NCBI GenBank assembly: GCA_963205105.1
Contig: CAUJJW010000371.1
Coordinates: 1 to 33,095, forward strand
Length of the DNA: 33,095 nt
Direction: 5' to 3'
Source of the DNA: Verrucomicrobiota bacterium
Lineage (GTDB): Bacteria > Verrucomicrobiota > Verrucomicrobiia > Limisphaerales > CAIMTB01
The position numbers and the translations under genes are program-made. Of this stretch, positions 23,971 to 32,679 are shown in pieces (the first letter of the stretch is position 1; every line of letters starts with the position of its first letter). The notes under the pieces were generated by a model, which saw only the letters and a program-made list of their open reading frames with translations, was not told where the DNA came from and ran no database searches.

Positions 23971-26451
23971 TCACTTCTCCGGCGGCAGGGCCTGCACCCG
24001 CAGACCTTCCAGCTTGGCGCCGGTCGAGGTGCGGAGGCGGAGACAGAATTCCCACGGGCCGGTGTCCTGAACGACTTTCAGCAGGAGGGCATTCCAGCCC
24101 TGGCGCAGCGACACGATGGACTGGAATTCGCCGGGAACGGCGGCGCCTCCGCGGTCCGCCTGGGCGATGGGTTCGCCGTTGCACCAGAGCTTGTGACCGT
24201 CGTCGGTGCCGAATTCGACCCGGGCGGGTTGCGCGACGGACGAGTAGACCCAGGTCCGCGCATAACCGGCACAGCGGGCTTCGCCGGTCCGGGTCGCCAA
24301 CAGATCCAGCATCCAGGGACGGTCCGGCTGGGTGCCTGCGGCCAACGGGCGCCAGGTCACGGTGGTGTCGCCTTTTTCCGGCGGAAACTCCTTGGCGAAG
24401 ATCGAACCACTCTCGCCGTTCCCGAGCGTGTATGCCCCGGCAAACTGCCAGGTGATGAGGTAGTCCTCAAACTTGTCCATGCTCTGAAGCAGCTTCTTGG
24501 CGCGATCCCGCAAGGAGGCGTCCTTGGACTCCGATTGCAGCCGGCTGGCCACCGCCTTGGCCTCGGCAGGCGCGGAACCAGCCAGCGCTCCGGCGATGCT
24601 CAACAACGCGGACTCGGCTTCCTTGCGCACGGATTCCTCCGCCAGCAGCGGTTCAACCAGTTTCAGCGCCGCCGGATCCGGAAGCGCGCCGATGCCGGAG
24701 AGGACCAGCTTGCGGTCGTCGACGCGTCGGGCCAGGGCCAGAAGTTCGCCATAGGTTTTCACGCTTTGGCCGGGAGGTTGATCACCGATGCCGAGCAGGC
24801 GGACCGCGCCGCGCATGGCCAGGGTGCGTTGCGTGTCCTGGCTGGTGGTGCGAATGACGTCCATGAGCGGGGACAGCGCGGCGGAACTTGGCCAGTCGGC
24901 CAAAACGCGGAACGCGGCGTCACGAACGGAGGCGTCGGTGTGGCCCAGGGAACCGCGCACGGCGGTGAGGGCTTCCGGTGTGCCCACGGTGCCGAGAACA
25001 CGGAGCAAGGCACAGCGGGCGGGTGCCGGGCTGCTTGGCAGGCGGGCCAGCAAGGTGGTGGCGCAGGCCGGTTTGTCGGTCAGTCGCGTGCACGCGGTGT
25101 CGAGGGCGGCTTCCACGTCGGCCACATCGTCTTCGGAAGGAGCTTTCGCGAGCAGGTCGGCCAGTTTTCCGAGATCCGCGACGGCGACGGTTTCACCGAG
25201 GGCTTCGATGCCGGCACGGCGCAATTCGGGATCGGTGTCGTTGGCTGCCTTGAGGAACTCCGGTACGGCGGCGGCAATGCGGCGTTGGCCGGCGAGTTCG
25301 GTGATCACGCGGCGGGCGGAGCCGGACGATTGCGGGAGTCGCGCCAGAAGCGCGGTGTCGACTTCCTTGCCAGGCAACCGGCCGAGGGCGGCTTTGGCGG
25401 CCTTGGAGACGGCGCTGTCGTCGTCGCCTGCGGCCTCCAGGAGTACGGGGAGCGAAGCGACGTTGCCCTGGCGTTCCAGCACCCCGAGCGCGACGAGGCG
25501 GAGCGATTTGGAACCTTTTTGAACGGCGCGAAACACGGCGGGTTGAACGGCGGCGTCGCCGCGATCGGTCAGGGCGAGGAGAACCTGGCCCTGGCGTTCC
25601 GGCGGGGTTCGGTCCAACTCGGCCGCGAGCGCCTCGGTGACGGCTTGTCCGGGCAGTTCGCGGGCGGTGCGCAACCCGATGTCGAAGGTGTCGCGATCGG
25701 GGGAGCGCAAGGTTTCCAGCAACAAGGGCAGGCCACCGGCCTGGCGGGCGAGAATCGCTCCGCGGGTCGCTTCGAGTGCGCGTTGCGGCGGCACCTTGGC
25801 CTGGCGCACAGCATCGTAGAGGCGGACGGCTTCGTCGGCCTGGCTGTGGGCGGCGGCACGTTCCGCGGACAAGATCAGGCCTTCGGCCACTCCCGATCGG
25901 ACGCCTTCAGGGGCGGTGGCCAGCGAGGCTTCGAGTGCGCCGAGCGCGGTCGGGCCGCCGATGCGACCGAGGGCGACCGCGGCGGCGGACGCCACATCAA
26001 CGTTCGGGTCCTTCAGGCGCCCGGCGAGGCCGTCGACGGCCTTGGTGTCGCCACGGACGGCGATGGAGTTGATGACCCCGACGAGCAGGTTGCCGTACAG
26101 GCGTCCCATGGCATCGCGCAGGGCGTCATCGGCTGCCGGGCCGGGCATGACTTCGAGGGGGATGCGGGCCCAGGCGGAGAGACGTTCATCGGCGAGCAGT
26201 GGGGCAAGGGCGGAGACCGCTTCGGGTCCGCCGAACACGGCGAGGTTTTTGCAGGCCAACGCCTTTTCCTCGGGCGGCGCGTCGGACTGGAGGACGGACA
26301 AGGCCTGGCGCGCCTTGGTGTCGGACGCGGCCGGGGTGTCGGCGCCTTGAGTCGGCGCGGCGAGGGTCAGACCCGCGAGGCAGAGCGCGAGCAGCGAGAG
26401 CCGGGATGTGGCGGGTGAGGTTCGGCCTGGGGATGGAGAAGTGCGAATCAT
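23971..26451 (-). CDS. Exported HEAT-repeat protein with C-terminal beta domain
   Basis: A protein of 826 residues. A signal peptide (about 1-36, ending TQGA) precedes roughly fifteen HEAT-like helical repeats (about 40-640), each with the alternating Ala/Leu pattern and Asp-x-x-Val/Ile-Arg turns (for example DPNVDVASAAAVALGRIGG, TDASVRDAAFRVLADWP). The C-terminal 190 residues form a beta-rich module (YARTWVYSSVAQPARVEFGTDD, GHKLWCNGEP, QGWNALLLKVVQDTG) of the kind that binds sugars or other ligands in exported Planctomycetes/Verrucomicrobia proteins. No catalytic residues are apparent; a scaffold or binding role is likely. It is the second gene of a leftward pair with the oxidoreductase (43 bp gap). 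The very high GC and Ala content is in line with its neighbours. Confidence 0.88.
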   Translation of the reverse strand: MIRTSPSPGRTSPATSRLSLLALCLAGLTLAAPTQGADTPAASDTKARQALSVLQSDAPPEEKALACKNLAVFGGPEAVSALAPLLADERLSAWARIPLEVMPGPAADDALRDAMGRLYGNLLVGVINSIAVRGDTKAVDGLAGRLKDPNVDVASAAAVALGRIGGPTALGALEASLATAPEGVRSGVAEGLILSAERAAAHSQADEAVRLYDAVRQAKVPPQRALEATRGAILARQAGGLPLLLETLRSPDRDTFDIGLRTARELPGQAVTEALAAELDRTPPERQGQVLLALTDRGDAAVQPAVFRAVQKGSKSLRLVALGVLERQGNVASLPVLLEAAGDDDSAVSKAAKAALGRLPGKEVDTALLARLPQSSGSARRVITELAGQRRIAAAVPEFLKAANDTDPELRRAGIEALGETVAVADLGKLADLLAKAPSEDDVADVEAALDTACTRLTDKPACATTLLARLPSSPAPARCALLRVLGTVGTPEALTAVRGSLGHTDASVRDAAFRVLADWPSSAALSPLMDVIRTTSQDTQRTLAMRGAVRLLGIGDQPPGQSVKTYGELLALARRVDDRKLVLSGIGALPDPAALKLVEPLLAEESVRKEAESALLSIAGALAGSAPAEAKAVASRLQSESKDASLRDRAKKLLQSMDKFEDYLITWQFAGAYTLGNGESGSIFAKEFPPEKGDTTVTWRPLAAGTQPDRPWMLDLLATRTGEARCAGYARTWVYSSVAQPARVEFGTDDGHKLWCNGEPIAQADRGGAAVPGEFQSIVSLRQGWNALLLKVVQDTGPWEFCLRLRTSTGAKLEGLRVQALPPEK

Positions 26452-26494
26452 GGTCGTGGTGCGATGGAAATGGGTGTTGGGAACAGGCCCGGGT

Positions 26495-27790
26495 TCAAAG
26501 CCTCCAAGGTCCTCGCAGTGCCTCGGAGCGGAGGCGGTTGGCTTCCTCGTCGCCGATGAACTCGCGCTTCTTGGGGTCGAACTTCACCCGGCGTCCGAGG
26601 AAGAGGGCAATGTTGGCGGCGTGGCAGGTGATGTGGGACCAGCAGGCCACATCGGCGTTCGCCCGCGTCAGTCCGCGGGTGCGCACGCAGGCGAGGAAAT
26701 CGCGCACGTGGAAATTGGCAGGGTACCCACCGATCTTGGGGCGGGACTTGTCGATGAGGGTGGCGGGTTCCGCGACCACATCGCCGTTGTCGGCGGTCTC
26801 GACCCAGCCCGCGTCGCCCTCATAACGGACCGGGCAGGAGCCGAGCGGCAGCCAGCCGTCGTTGCGCATGATGAGCTTCACGCCGTTGGCGTAGAGCGCA
26901 TGCAGTTGGTTGCCTTCCGGCCAGTACTCGACCGCCGAGGTGTCGTCGGTCTGGTTGGCCCACTGACAGAGGTCGACGCAATGCGAACCCCATTCCAGGC
27001 AACCGCCGCCAACCATGCCGCCGCCTTTTTCGAAGCCACCGCCATTGTTCAGCAGGCTTCGGTTGAAAGGCCTCCAGGCGGTTGGTCCGAGGTACAGATC
27101 CCAATCCGCCTCTTCCTTGTCGGGTTCGGGCTCGGGTTTGGGCCAGCCGCTGGAGCCGGTCCCCAGGCCGCCCGGATGAGCGTGCAACGTGTGGACCTTG
27201 CCCAGTTTGCCGGTGTGACAGAGTTCGGCGGCGAAGGCGAAATTCGGCAGACTGCGGCGCTGGGTTCCGGCCTGGAACACGCGGCCGGTGCGGCGAAACA
27301 CCTCCGCCAGTGCCAGGCTTTCCGCGATGTTCTTGGTGCAGGGCTTTTCGCAATAGACGTCCTTGCCGGCCCTGGCGGCGAGGATGGAAGCCGCGGCGTG
27401 CCAGTTGGGTCCGGTGGCGATGAGCACGGCGTCGATGTCCTGGCGGGCCAGGAACTCGCGCAGGTCCCGGTAGGTGGCGCAGTCCTGATTTCCGTACAGG
27501 GTGTCGGCCATCTTCTTGACCGACTGGCGGCGGGTGGCCTTCACGTCGCAGATGGCGACGAACTGGACGCCGGGTTCATGGACGAAGGCCTCCAGCACGT
27601 GGGAGCCTCGTCCGCCGATGCCAATCGCCCCCAGAACGATGCGTTCACTGGGTGGCACGGCGCCGCCGAGACCCAGTGCGCTGGAGGGGATGAATGTGGG
27701 AAGGGCGACGGCTCCGCCCGTCCAGGCGCCGAGACGACCGAGGAACGAGCGGCGGTTGAGGGATGCCAGGGTGCGATGTGCGGTCTTCAT
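26495..27790 (-). CDS. Gfo/Idh/MocA-family oxidoreductase (Tat-exported)
   Basis: A protein of 431 residues from the ATG at 27790. A twin-arginine signal (NRRSFLGRLGAWTGGAVALP, about 12-31) indicates export in folded form with its cofactor. The nucleotide-binding fold begins GAIGIGGRG (54-62), with CDV (81-83) ending the second strand and the family's EKP at about 148-150 (YCEKPCTKN). The C-terminal domain has WDLYLGPTAWRPFN and EWGSHCVDLCQW, whose His is the likely catalytic residue. Members act on sugars or inositols with NAD(P) bound tightly. The substrate is unknown. An in-frame upstream start at 27838 would put the signal 16 residues further in and is less likely. Its partner gene encodes an exported HEAT protein. 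Confidence 0.94.
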   Translation of the reverse strand: MKTAHRTLASLNRRSFLGRLGAWTGGAVALPTFIPSSALGLGGAVPPSERIVLGAIGIGGRGSHVLEAFVHEPGVQFVAICDVKATRRQSVKKMADTLYGNQDCATYRDLREFLARQDIDAVLIATGPNWHAAASILAARAGKDVYCEKPCTKNIAESLALAEVFRRTGRVFQAGTQRRSLPNFAFAAELCHTGKLGKVHTLHAHPGGLGTGSSGWPKPEPEPDKEEADWDLYLGPTAWRPFNRSLLNNGGGFEKGGGMVGGGCLEWGSHCVDLCQWANQTDDTSAVEYWPEGNQLHALYANGVKLIMRNDGWLPLGSCPVRYEGDAGWVETADNGDVVAEPATLIDKSRPKIGGYPANFHVRDFLACVRTRGLTRANADVACWSHITCHAANIALFLGRRVKFDPKKREFIGDEEANRLRSEALRGPWRL

Positions 27791-27876
27791 GGAAATCCTG
27801 TGGGGTGACGCCAAAACCTGACCCTCTGCCGCGGTCATTCAAGCCGAAAGGGGCCGACAATCGTCCGCGATGTGTT

Positions 27877-29463
27877 CTACTCGTCGTCCTTCGGGCGAGG
27901 GAGGGTGGCGACGAAGCGCTTCCACAGCTCGAATTCCACAAAGAGCTCAAAGAACTCCCGAGGCCGGAGTTCGTAGTAGCCAACGCTCAGCCAGCGTTTC
28001 TGGGTCTTTTCGTCGAGCGCTGCTTTCAGACCGGCGCCGACCACCAGGATCGGCGGATAAGGTTCCTCAGGCAGCGTGTCCAGCCATCCGACGTTTCGGA
28101 GTTGTCGCAGGTACCAGGGCAGGGGCCAGTACTCGCTTTCGGCGGCCACCACCCGGATCGAGGTTTCCATGCCATCGGGACCGACCGCGGCGATGGCCTT
28201 CACCCGATCACTCAACTCGAGAATGTTCGGCACCGTTTGGGCATAGATGTAGGGGTTGCCGCGGTGGTTCGTGAGCGAGTGGCTGCCCTGCCAGGCTTGC
28301 CAGCCCAGATGCACGCTGCCGGCAATCCAGATCAGTCCGACGGTCCATGCCAGGGGGCGGCGATGCGCCCAAGCCAACAGCGCGGCAGTGCCCACGCCGG
28401 CGAGGAGAATGGCGGGCATCCAGAAATTCAGCAGGCACCACGGCGTCTTGTAGGGAATGGCGGAGTAGGCGGCGGTGATCAGGACCGTGTGGAAGGCCAG
28501 AAATCGGGCGAACCCGATGGAGGAGTTGGGGAGCCCGCGACCGATCAGCGCGGCACCGAATCCGATCAGCGCGAGGACCGCGATCCAGGCCTCGGTCCAG
28601 ACCGGGCCGCGGGCCGACTGGAACCACAGCAGACGTTCGAAATAGGCGTACCAGGGATGGATGTGGGGCGAGTGGCCGCCGGCGCGTTGCAGCCAGGGCA
28701 GGTAAGTCAGGACCGAGTCCAGGGGGCCGCGGAGATGGGTGAAGAACGAGGTGAACAGGGTTAGCGAGACGGCAGCCGCCATGGTCAGGGCCAGGGCCAG
28801 GTGGCGTGGATTCCAACCGGGCTTCGTGCTGTTTTGGGACAAGGGCCGCCAACGGTTCCAGGCCAGGGTGGCGGCCACGGCGAGCCCCATGGCGGCGAGC
28901 GTGATGACGAACGTCTCCTTGGTGGCATGCATCAGGCCCAGGCCGGCACCGGCCACCGCCGCCCACCCGGGCTTGCGTGTTTCCACATAGCGCCACGCTC
29001 CCGCCAGGAGCAGCAGCGTGAAAAGGACCAGCAGCATCTCGTGGATAAAATACCGGCTGTAGAAAACCATCGCCGGGGACAGCGCCAGCAGGATGGCTGC
29101 TGCGAGCGTGGCGGTGGTTCCCAACGCGCCGCGCAACAAGCCCACGCCCAGCACCAGGGCAACACCGGCGGCCACGGTGACCCAGCGGAGCGTGCGCTCG
29201 GAAAGGTGGTCGAAATCCGGGGTGCCGCTCAGCCAAAGGAACGGCAGGCTGGCGTAATGCAGGGATGGGCCGTGGTATTCGTCAGGGTTGTAGTGGTACA
29301 CCCCGCGCTCCCAGAGGCCTTGAAGGAGCACGGCATTGACCGCCTCGTCGTTGTGCATCGGGCGCCGGTCCAGCTGGGGCAACCGCAGCGCCAGGGCTCC
29401 GGCCGCCACCGTGAGCAGCAGGAACACCAGCCAGCGATCCCAGGATGCGGCGCGTTGTGGCAT
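27877..29463 (-). CDS. Agl23-type (TIGR03663-like) membrane glycosyltransferase
   Basis: An inner-membrane GT-C-fold protein of 528 residues with about eleven hydrophobic segments. The first luminal loop carries the acidic motif MHNDEAV (residues 36-42), typical of polyprenyl-phosphate-sugar dependent glycosyltransferases of the ArnT/PMT type. YHYNPDEYHGPSLHYASLPF and SRYFIHEMLLVLFT match the TIGR03663 (Agl23-like) group. The C-terminal 120 residues are a soluble extracytoplasmic domain. It starts 13 bp after the discoidin-like gene on the same strand, so a functional link to cell-surface glycosylation is likely. Donor and acceptor are unknown. There is no sign of truncation. Confidence 0.88.
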   Translation of the reverse strand: MPQRAASWDRWLVFLLLTVAAGALALRLPQLDRRPMHNDEAVNAVLLQGLWERGVYHYNPDEYHGPSLHYASLPFLWLSGTPDFDHLSERTLRWVTVAAGVALVLGVGLLRGALGTTATLAAAILLALSPAMVFYSRYFIHEMLLVLFTLLLLAGAWRYVETRKPGWAAVAGAGLGLMHATKETFVITLAAMGLAVAATLAWNRWRPLSQNSTKPGWNPRHLALALTMAAAVSLTLFTSFFTHLRGPLDSVLTYLPWLQRAGGHSPHIHPWYAYFERLLWFQSARGPVWTEAWIAVLALIGFGAALIGRGLPNSSIGFARFLAFHTVLITAAYSAIPYKTPWCLLNFWMPAILLAGVGTAALLAWAHRRPLAWTVGLIWIAGSVHLGWQAWQGSHSLTNHRGNPYIYAQTVPNILELSDRVKAIAAVGPDGMETSIRVVAAESEYWPLPWYLRQLRNVGWLDTLPEEPYPPILVVGAGLKAALDEKTQKRWLSVGYYELRPREFFELFVEFELWKRFVATLPRPKDDE

Positions 29464-29476
29464 CCGGTCCGTTCAC

Positions 29477-30184
29477 TTACTTCGCGGGCAGCGCGTACAC
29501 TTCAATTTCCTGGCACACGTTCAGCGAGCTGAGACTGCTGCCCGCGGTGTAGCAGCGAACATAACGCGACACCACGCCTTTGGCGTCGAAGGTCCGTCCC
29601 CGGTTGGTCTCGAAGTATTCCTTGTCGGTCCCGATGCCAAGTCCGGCGGAGTTGTCGACGTCGTTGTTGTAGAGCGTCTGCACGTTCTGGGTGAAATCCG
29701 GGTCATCGGCCACGAGGATGATGACGTCCTTGAAGACCTGGAGGAAGCGATGGTCGTGCCACACCACGATGGCGTAGAGGGTCGCGGGTTCACCGAGGTC
29801 CACCTGCACCCACTGCTTCCCGCGGCGCATCTCGACGACGTGATCGTCCTCGGGTTCCTTCAGACCGTCGGTGATCTGGCTGAGGGTGCCGGTGAAGGGT
29901 TTGGTGCTGCTGGTGGCCTTCTTGCCGGCGGCGACGTTGACGACCCCTTTCGGGGCCATGAAGGGCGGGGCGGGTTTTTCGGGGGGCGGCTCGACGTTGG
30001 GACCGGAGGGAAGGTCGCTCGGGGTGCCCTTGAGGGTGGGGGACGGCGGCTTGACGGGGAGTGGGGCCAATTCGGCGGCGATGGCGGACGGTCCGACAGC
30101 GGAGACGTTCATGAGGACCAGGGCTGCGCCAAGGGCTGTTGCCGTGGCCAGGCTGCGACGGCTGGCGCGTGGATTCGGTTTCAT
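29477..30184 (-). CDS. Exported discoidin (F5/8 type C)-like domain protein
   Basis: A protein of 235 residues. A signal peptide (about 1-37, with an SRRSLATA start reminiscent of a Tat signal) leads to a Pro-rich spacer (about 40-78). A single beta-sandwich domain follows, with the discoidin pattern: NVAAGKKATSS, ITDG, WVQVDLGEPATLYAIVVWHDHR, then KGVVSRYVRCYTAG and a closing EIEVYALP. Discoidin domains bind sugars or phospholipids. Here the domain has an elongated loop with NNDVDNSAGLGIGTDKEYFETN between the halves. It is the first gene of a leftward pair with the membrane glycosyltransferase and is divergent from the sigma-factor gene; the 157-bp spacer should hold both promoters. Confidence 0.85.
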   Translation of the reverse strand: MKPNPRASRRSLATATALGAALVLMNVSAVGPSAIAAELAPLPVKPPSPTLKGTPSDLPSGPNVEPPPEKPAPPFMAPKGVVNVAAGKKATSSTKPFTGTLSQITDGLKEPEDDHVVEMRRGKQWVQVDLGEPATLYAIVVWHDHRFLQVFKDVIILVADDPDFTQNVQTLYNNDVDNSAGLGIGTDKEYFETNRGRTFDAKGVVSRYVRCYTAGSSLSSLNVCQEIEVYALPAK

Positions 30185-30341
30185 GCTGGCGATCTGATAG
30201 TGAACTCGGAGGAGAATTCAAAGGCTATTGCCGCGGGCGACGTTGGATCTCCGCTACGCCTCGTTCTTCCTGAATCAGGGGCGCTTCCCCGCCACGCTCA
30301 GGCGTGTTACCCCTCCACCGTCGGCGGCGTTTCTTCACTCG

Positions 30342-32678
30342 ATGACTGACGGAACACAATCGCTTCGGGACTTCCGTTCAAGGCACGACGAGACGGCCTT
30401 CAACGACCTCGTTCGACGGTACTCGAATCTCGTCATCTCCACCGCCCGCCGGCGGGTCAACGCTCCGCAACTCATCGACGACATTGCCCAGACGGTCTTC
30501 CTGCGTCTGGCCCAATCGCCGCCGGAGGCCCGTACCGAAGCGGAGCTCCTGGGTTGGTTCCATCGCACCACCGTCAACGCCGCCATCGACGCCTGGCGTT
30601 CACAATCCCGAAGGGAAGCTCGTGAACAGAGCATCGCCACCATGGAAACCACCGAACCCAACGATCCTTCCACGGCCTGGGACCAACTCGCCCCCGCGCT
30701 CGACGACGCGCTCAACGCACTGCCCACGAACGACCGCGAAGCCATTCTGCTTCGGTACTTTCAGGACAAGCCGATGCGCGATATCGGTCAATCCCTCGGC
30801 GTCTCAGAAGATGCCGCCAAGATGCGGGTCAGCCGGGCTCTCGAACGCCTCCGAACGCTCTTGGTTTCCCGCGGCGTCGCATGCACCGCCGCGGCGCTGG
30901 GCCAAAGCCTCGACGATCATGCTCTCGACACCGGAGGCATTGTCCCCACGCCAAGTCTTACCGGCGCAAGCAAGGTGGCCCGTAGCTCTCCGCTTTCCAC
31001 CACCCCGGGTTCGCAGACGAACCCGAGCGGTTCGTGGCTGTCCGACCTCACTTCCGTGCTCCTTCAAAGCCCATGGGGAATGACCGCGGCCGTGGTCATC
31101 GCGGTGTGTGTCGGCATTGGGGGATCCTTCCACTTCCTGAATCGCGCCTCCCGAAACGCGGAACCGTCCTCGGGCAACCGCTCCCGGAGACATGAACTCG
31201 CCGCAGTTCAATCCGTCCGTCCGACCAGCGCACTCCGATCCGCGCGCCCAACCCAACCCGGCTCAACTGCTGTCTCGCCTGTCGATGACGCCGCTCTGGC
31301 CGATGCCGAACTCGCGCTACGCGCGCTCCTCACCCAACCCGCCACGGCACGCCAATACCCACCACGCCCGTTGGTCGACGTTCTCGCCCAATTCGGCGAC
31401 CAAATCGGTCGAGCCGTCCCCATCCTCGTCGAGGCCGTGCAAAGTCCCGACTACGAAACGCGTGCCTGGGCACTCTCCGGATTGTCCCGTGCCCTGGGTA
31501 TCCTACGCCAAGCCGCCGGTTTTCAAGGCCCCTTCGACACGCTCAGCCAAGCCCTGTCCAACAGCATCCCGACCCTCTCCGAAGTGATCCTGAATCCGAA
31601 CAGTCCCGGTCTCCTCCGGACCGTCGCCCTCACGGCACTCCTTCCTTCGACCGTGTGGGTGAACGGGACTCGAACGACGCCGTCCCATTTCCCTCCGGAA
31701 GCCCAAGCCATCGTACTCCAAGCGCTTCGGATGCCGGTTTCTCCTTCCGATGACTTCCGATACGAGATCGCGGATGCCGTCACCCGTTCGCTCACCTCCG
31801 ACGATGCCGCGTGGCCCACGCTCGCCAAAGCGATGCGAGATCAGCTTCAGGATGCCGATCTGGCTGGCCGGTCAATCGCGGCGTTTGCCCTGGCAACCTG
31901 GCCCGTGGACAAACCCGAGGGCGTCAAAGAAGTCCTGCTCGAGTTTCTTCGTTCGAACGCCACCCACAGTTACCGAGCCGCGTTCGCTCTGTGCCACCTG
32001 GGACCTTCCGCGGTCGATGTCGTTCCCGAACTGCTGGCATTTTCAGCCGCCCACTACGGCGGCGTGGCGCGTCATGCGCGGGAGGCCGCCTGTCGTCTCC
32101 AACCCAGCCTGAGGGCCCAGTACCCGGACATCGACGCCACCCTCCGTGCGGAGGAGGAAGCCGAGGCCTCCCGCTCCGGAGTTTTACCCCACCGGTCGAT
32201 CGGCGAATGGGCCGTGGCGGAGTTCCGTTCCGGACACATGGACAGGCTGAGTCTATCGTTCCTTCACGCCGAAGATCCTGAGGCCAGTCGCCGAGACTTG
32301 CTTTCGCAACTCGAATCCGAGTGGGCAACGGCTCCGGACTCCCTCCGTGAGGACCTCGGAAAGGCCATCGAACTCATCCGCAAGGCCGCCCTTCCCACCG
32401 ACGCTGACCCAGGCACGCCGCGCACCCTGGCCCTCAACAATCTCACCATCACCGCCCGCGTCCTTGCCATCGACAATCCGAGCATGAACGAAGTGAAGAT
32501 CAGCGAGGCGATGGAACGTTTCGAAACCCACGGTGCTGCCGGACCGATGGTCACCCCGGAAACCTTCGAGCAAGTGTCGAAGGCTCTCATCGCCATCGAT
32601 CCCTCCTTCGAAAAGGCCTGGCGAACCCAGGTCCGGAAGGAATACCCGTGGCTCGACCGCTCCATCCCCGGTCTCTGA
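30342..32678 (+). CDS. ECF sigma factor fused to a membrane helix and HEAT-like domain
   Basis: A protein of 778 residues from the ATG at 30342 (MTDGTQSLRDF); an upstream in-frame start at 30228 would add 38 unlikely residues. Sigma-70 region 2 (about 12-92) includes DDIAQTVFLRL and LLGWFHRTTVNAAIDAWR. Region 4 (about 120-175) includes LPTNDREAILLRYF and the helix-turn-helix GQSLGVSEDAAKMRVSRALERLR. A Ser/Thr/Pro-rich linker leads to one transmembrane helix (about 246-267, MTAAVVIAVCVGIGGSFHF). About 500 residues follow, with repeated helical HEAT-like units (for example DYETRAWALSGLSRAL, THSYRAAFALCHLGPSAVDVV) predicted outside the cytoplasm. Sigma factors with membrane-bound C-terminal extensions are known in this phylum; the extension may act as a built-in sensor or anti-sigma. 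No separate anti-sigma gene is adjacent. Confidence 0.9.
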   Translation: MTDGTQSLRDFRSRHDETAFNDLVRRYSNLVISTARRRVNAPQLIDDIAQTVFLRLAQSPPEARTEAELLGWFHRTTVNAAIDAWRSQSRREAREQSIATMETTEPNDPSTAWDQLAPALDDALNALPTNDREAILLRYFQDKPMRDIGQSLGVSEDAAKMRVSRALERLRTLLVSRGVACTAAALGQSLDDHALDTGGIVPTPSLTGASKVARSSPLSTTPGSQTNPSGSWLSDLTSVLLQSPWGMTAAVVIAVCVGIGGSFHFLNRASRNAEPSSGNRSRRHELAAVQSVRPTSALRSARPTQPGSTAVSPVDDAALADAELALRALLTQPATARQYPPRPLVDVLAQFGDQIGRAVPILVEAVQSPDYETRAWALSGLSRALGILRQAAGFQGPFDTLSQALSNSIPTLSEVILNPNSPGLLRTVALTALLPSTVWVNGTRTTPSHFPPEAQAIVLQALRMPVSPSDDFRYEIADAVTRSLTSDDAAWPTLAKAMRDQLQDADLAGRSIAAFALATWPVDKPEGVKEVLLEFLRSNATHSYRAAFALCHLGPSAVDVVPELLAFSAAHYGGVARHAREAACRLQPSLRAQYPDIDATLRAEEEAEASRSGVLPHRSIGEWAVAEFRSGHMDRLSLSFLHAEDPEASRRDLLSQLESEWATAPDSLREDLGKAIELIRKAALPTDADPGTPRTLALNNLTITARVLAIDNPSMNEVKISEAMERFETHGAAGPMVTPETFEQVSKALIAIDPSFEKAWRTQVRKEYPWLDRSIPGL

Positions 32679-32679
32679 C

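Noticed and set aside
24193..26418. 741-codon + strand frame opposite the HEAT-repeat gene.
   Set aside because: Composition is Gly/Arg/Gln-rich with no domain; the leftward HEAT protein is convincing.
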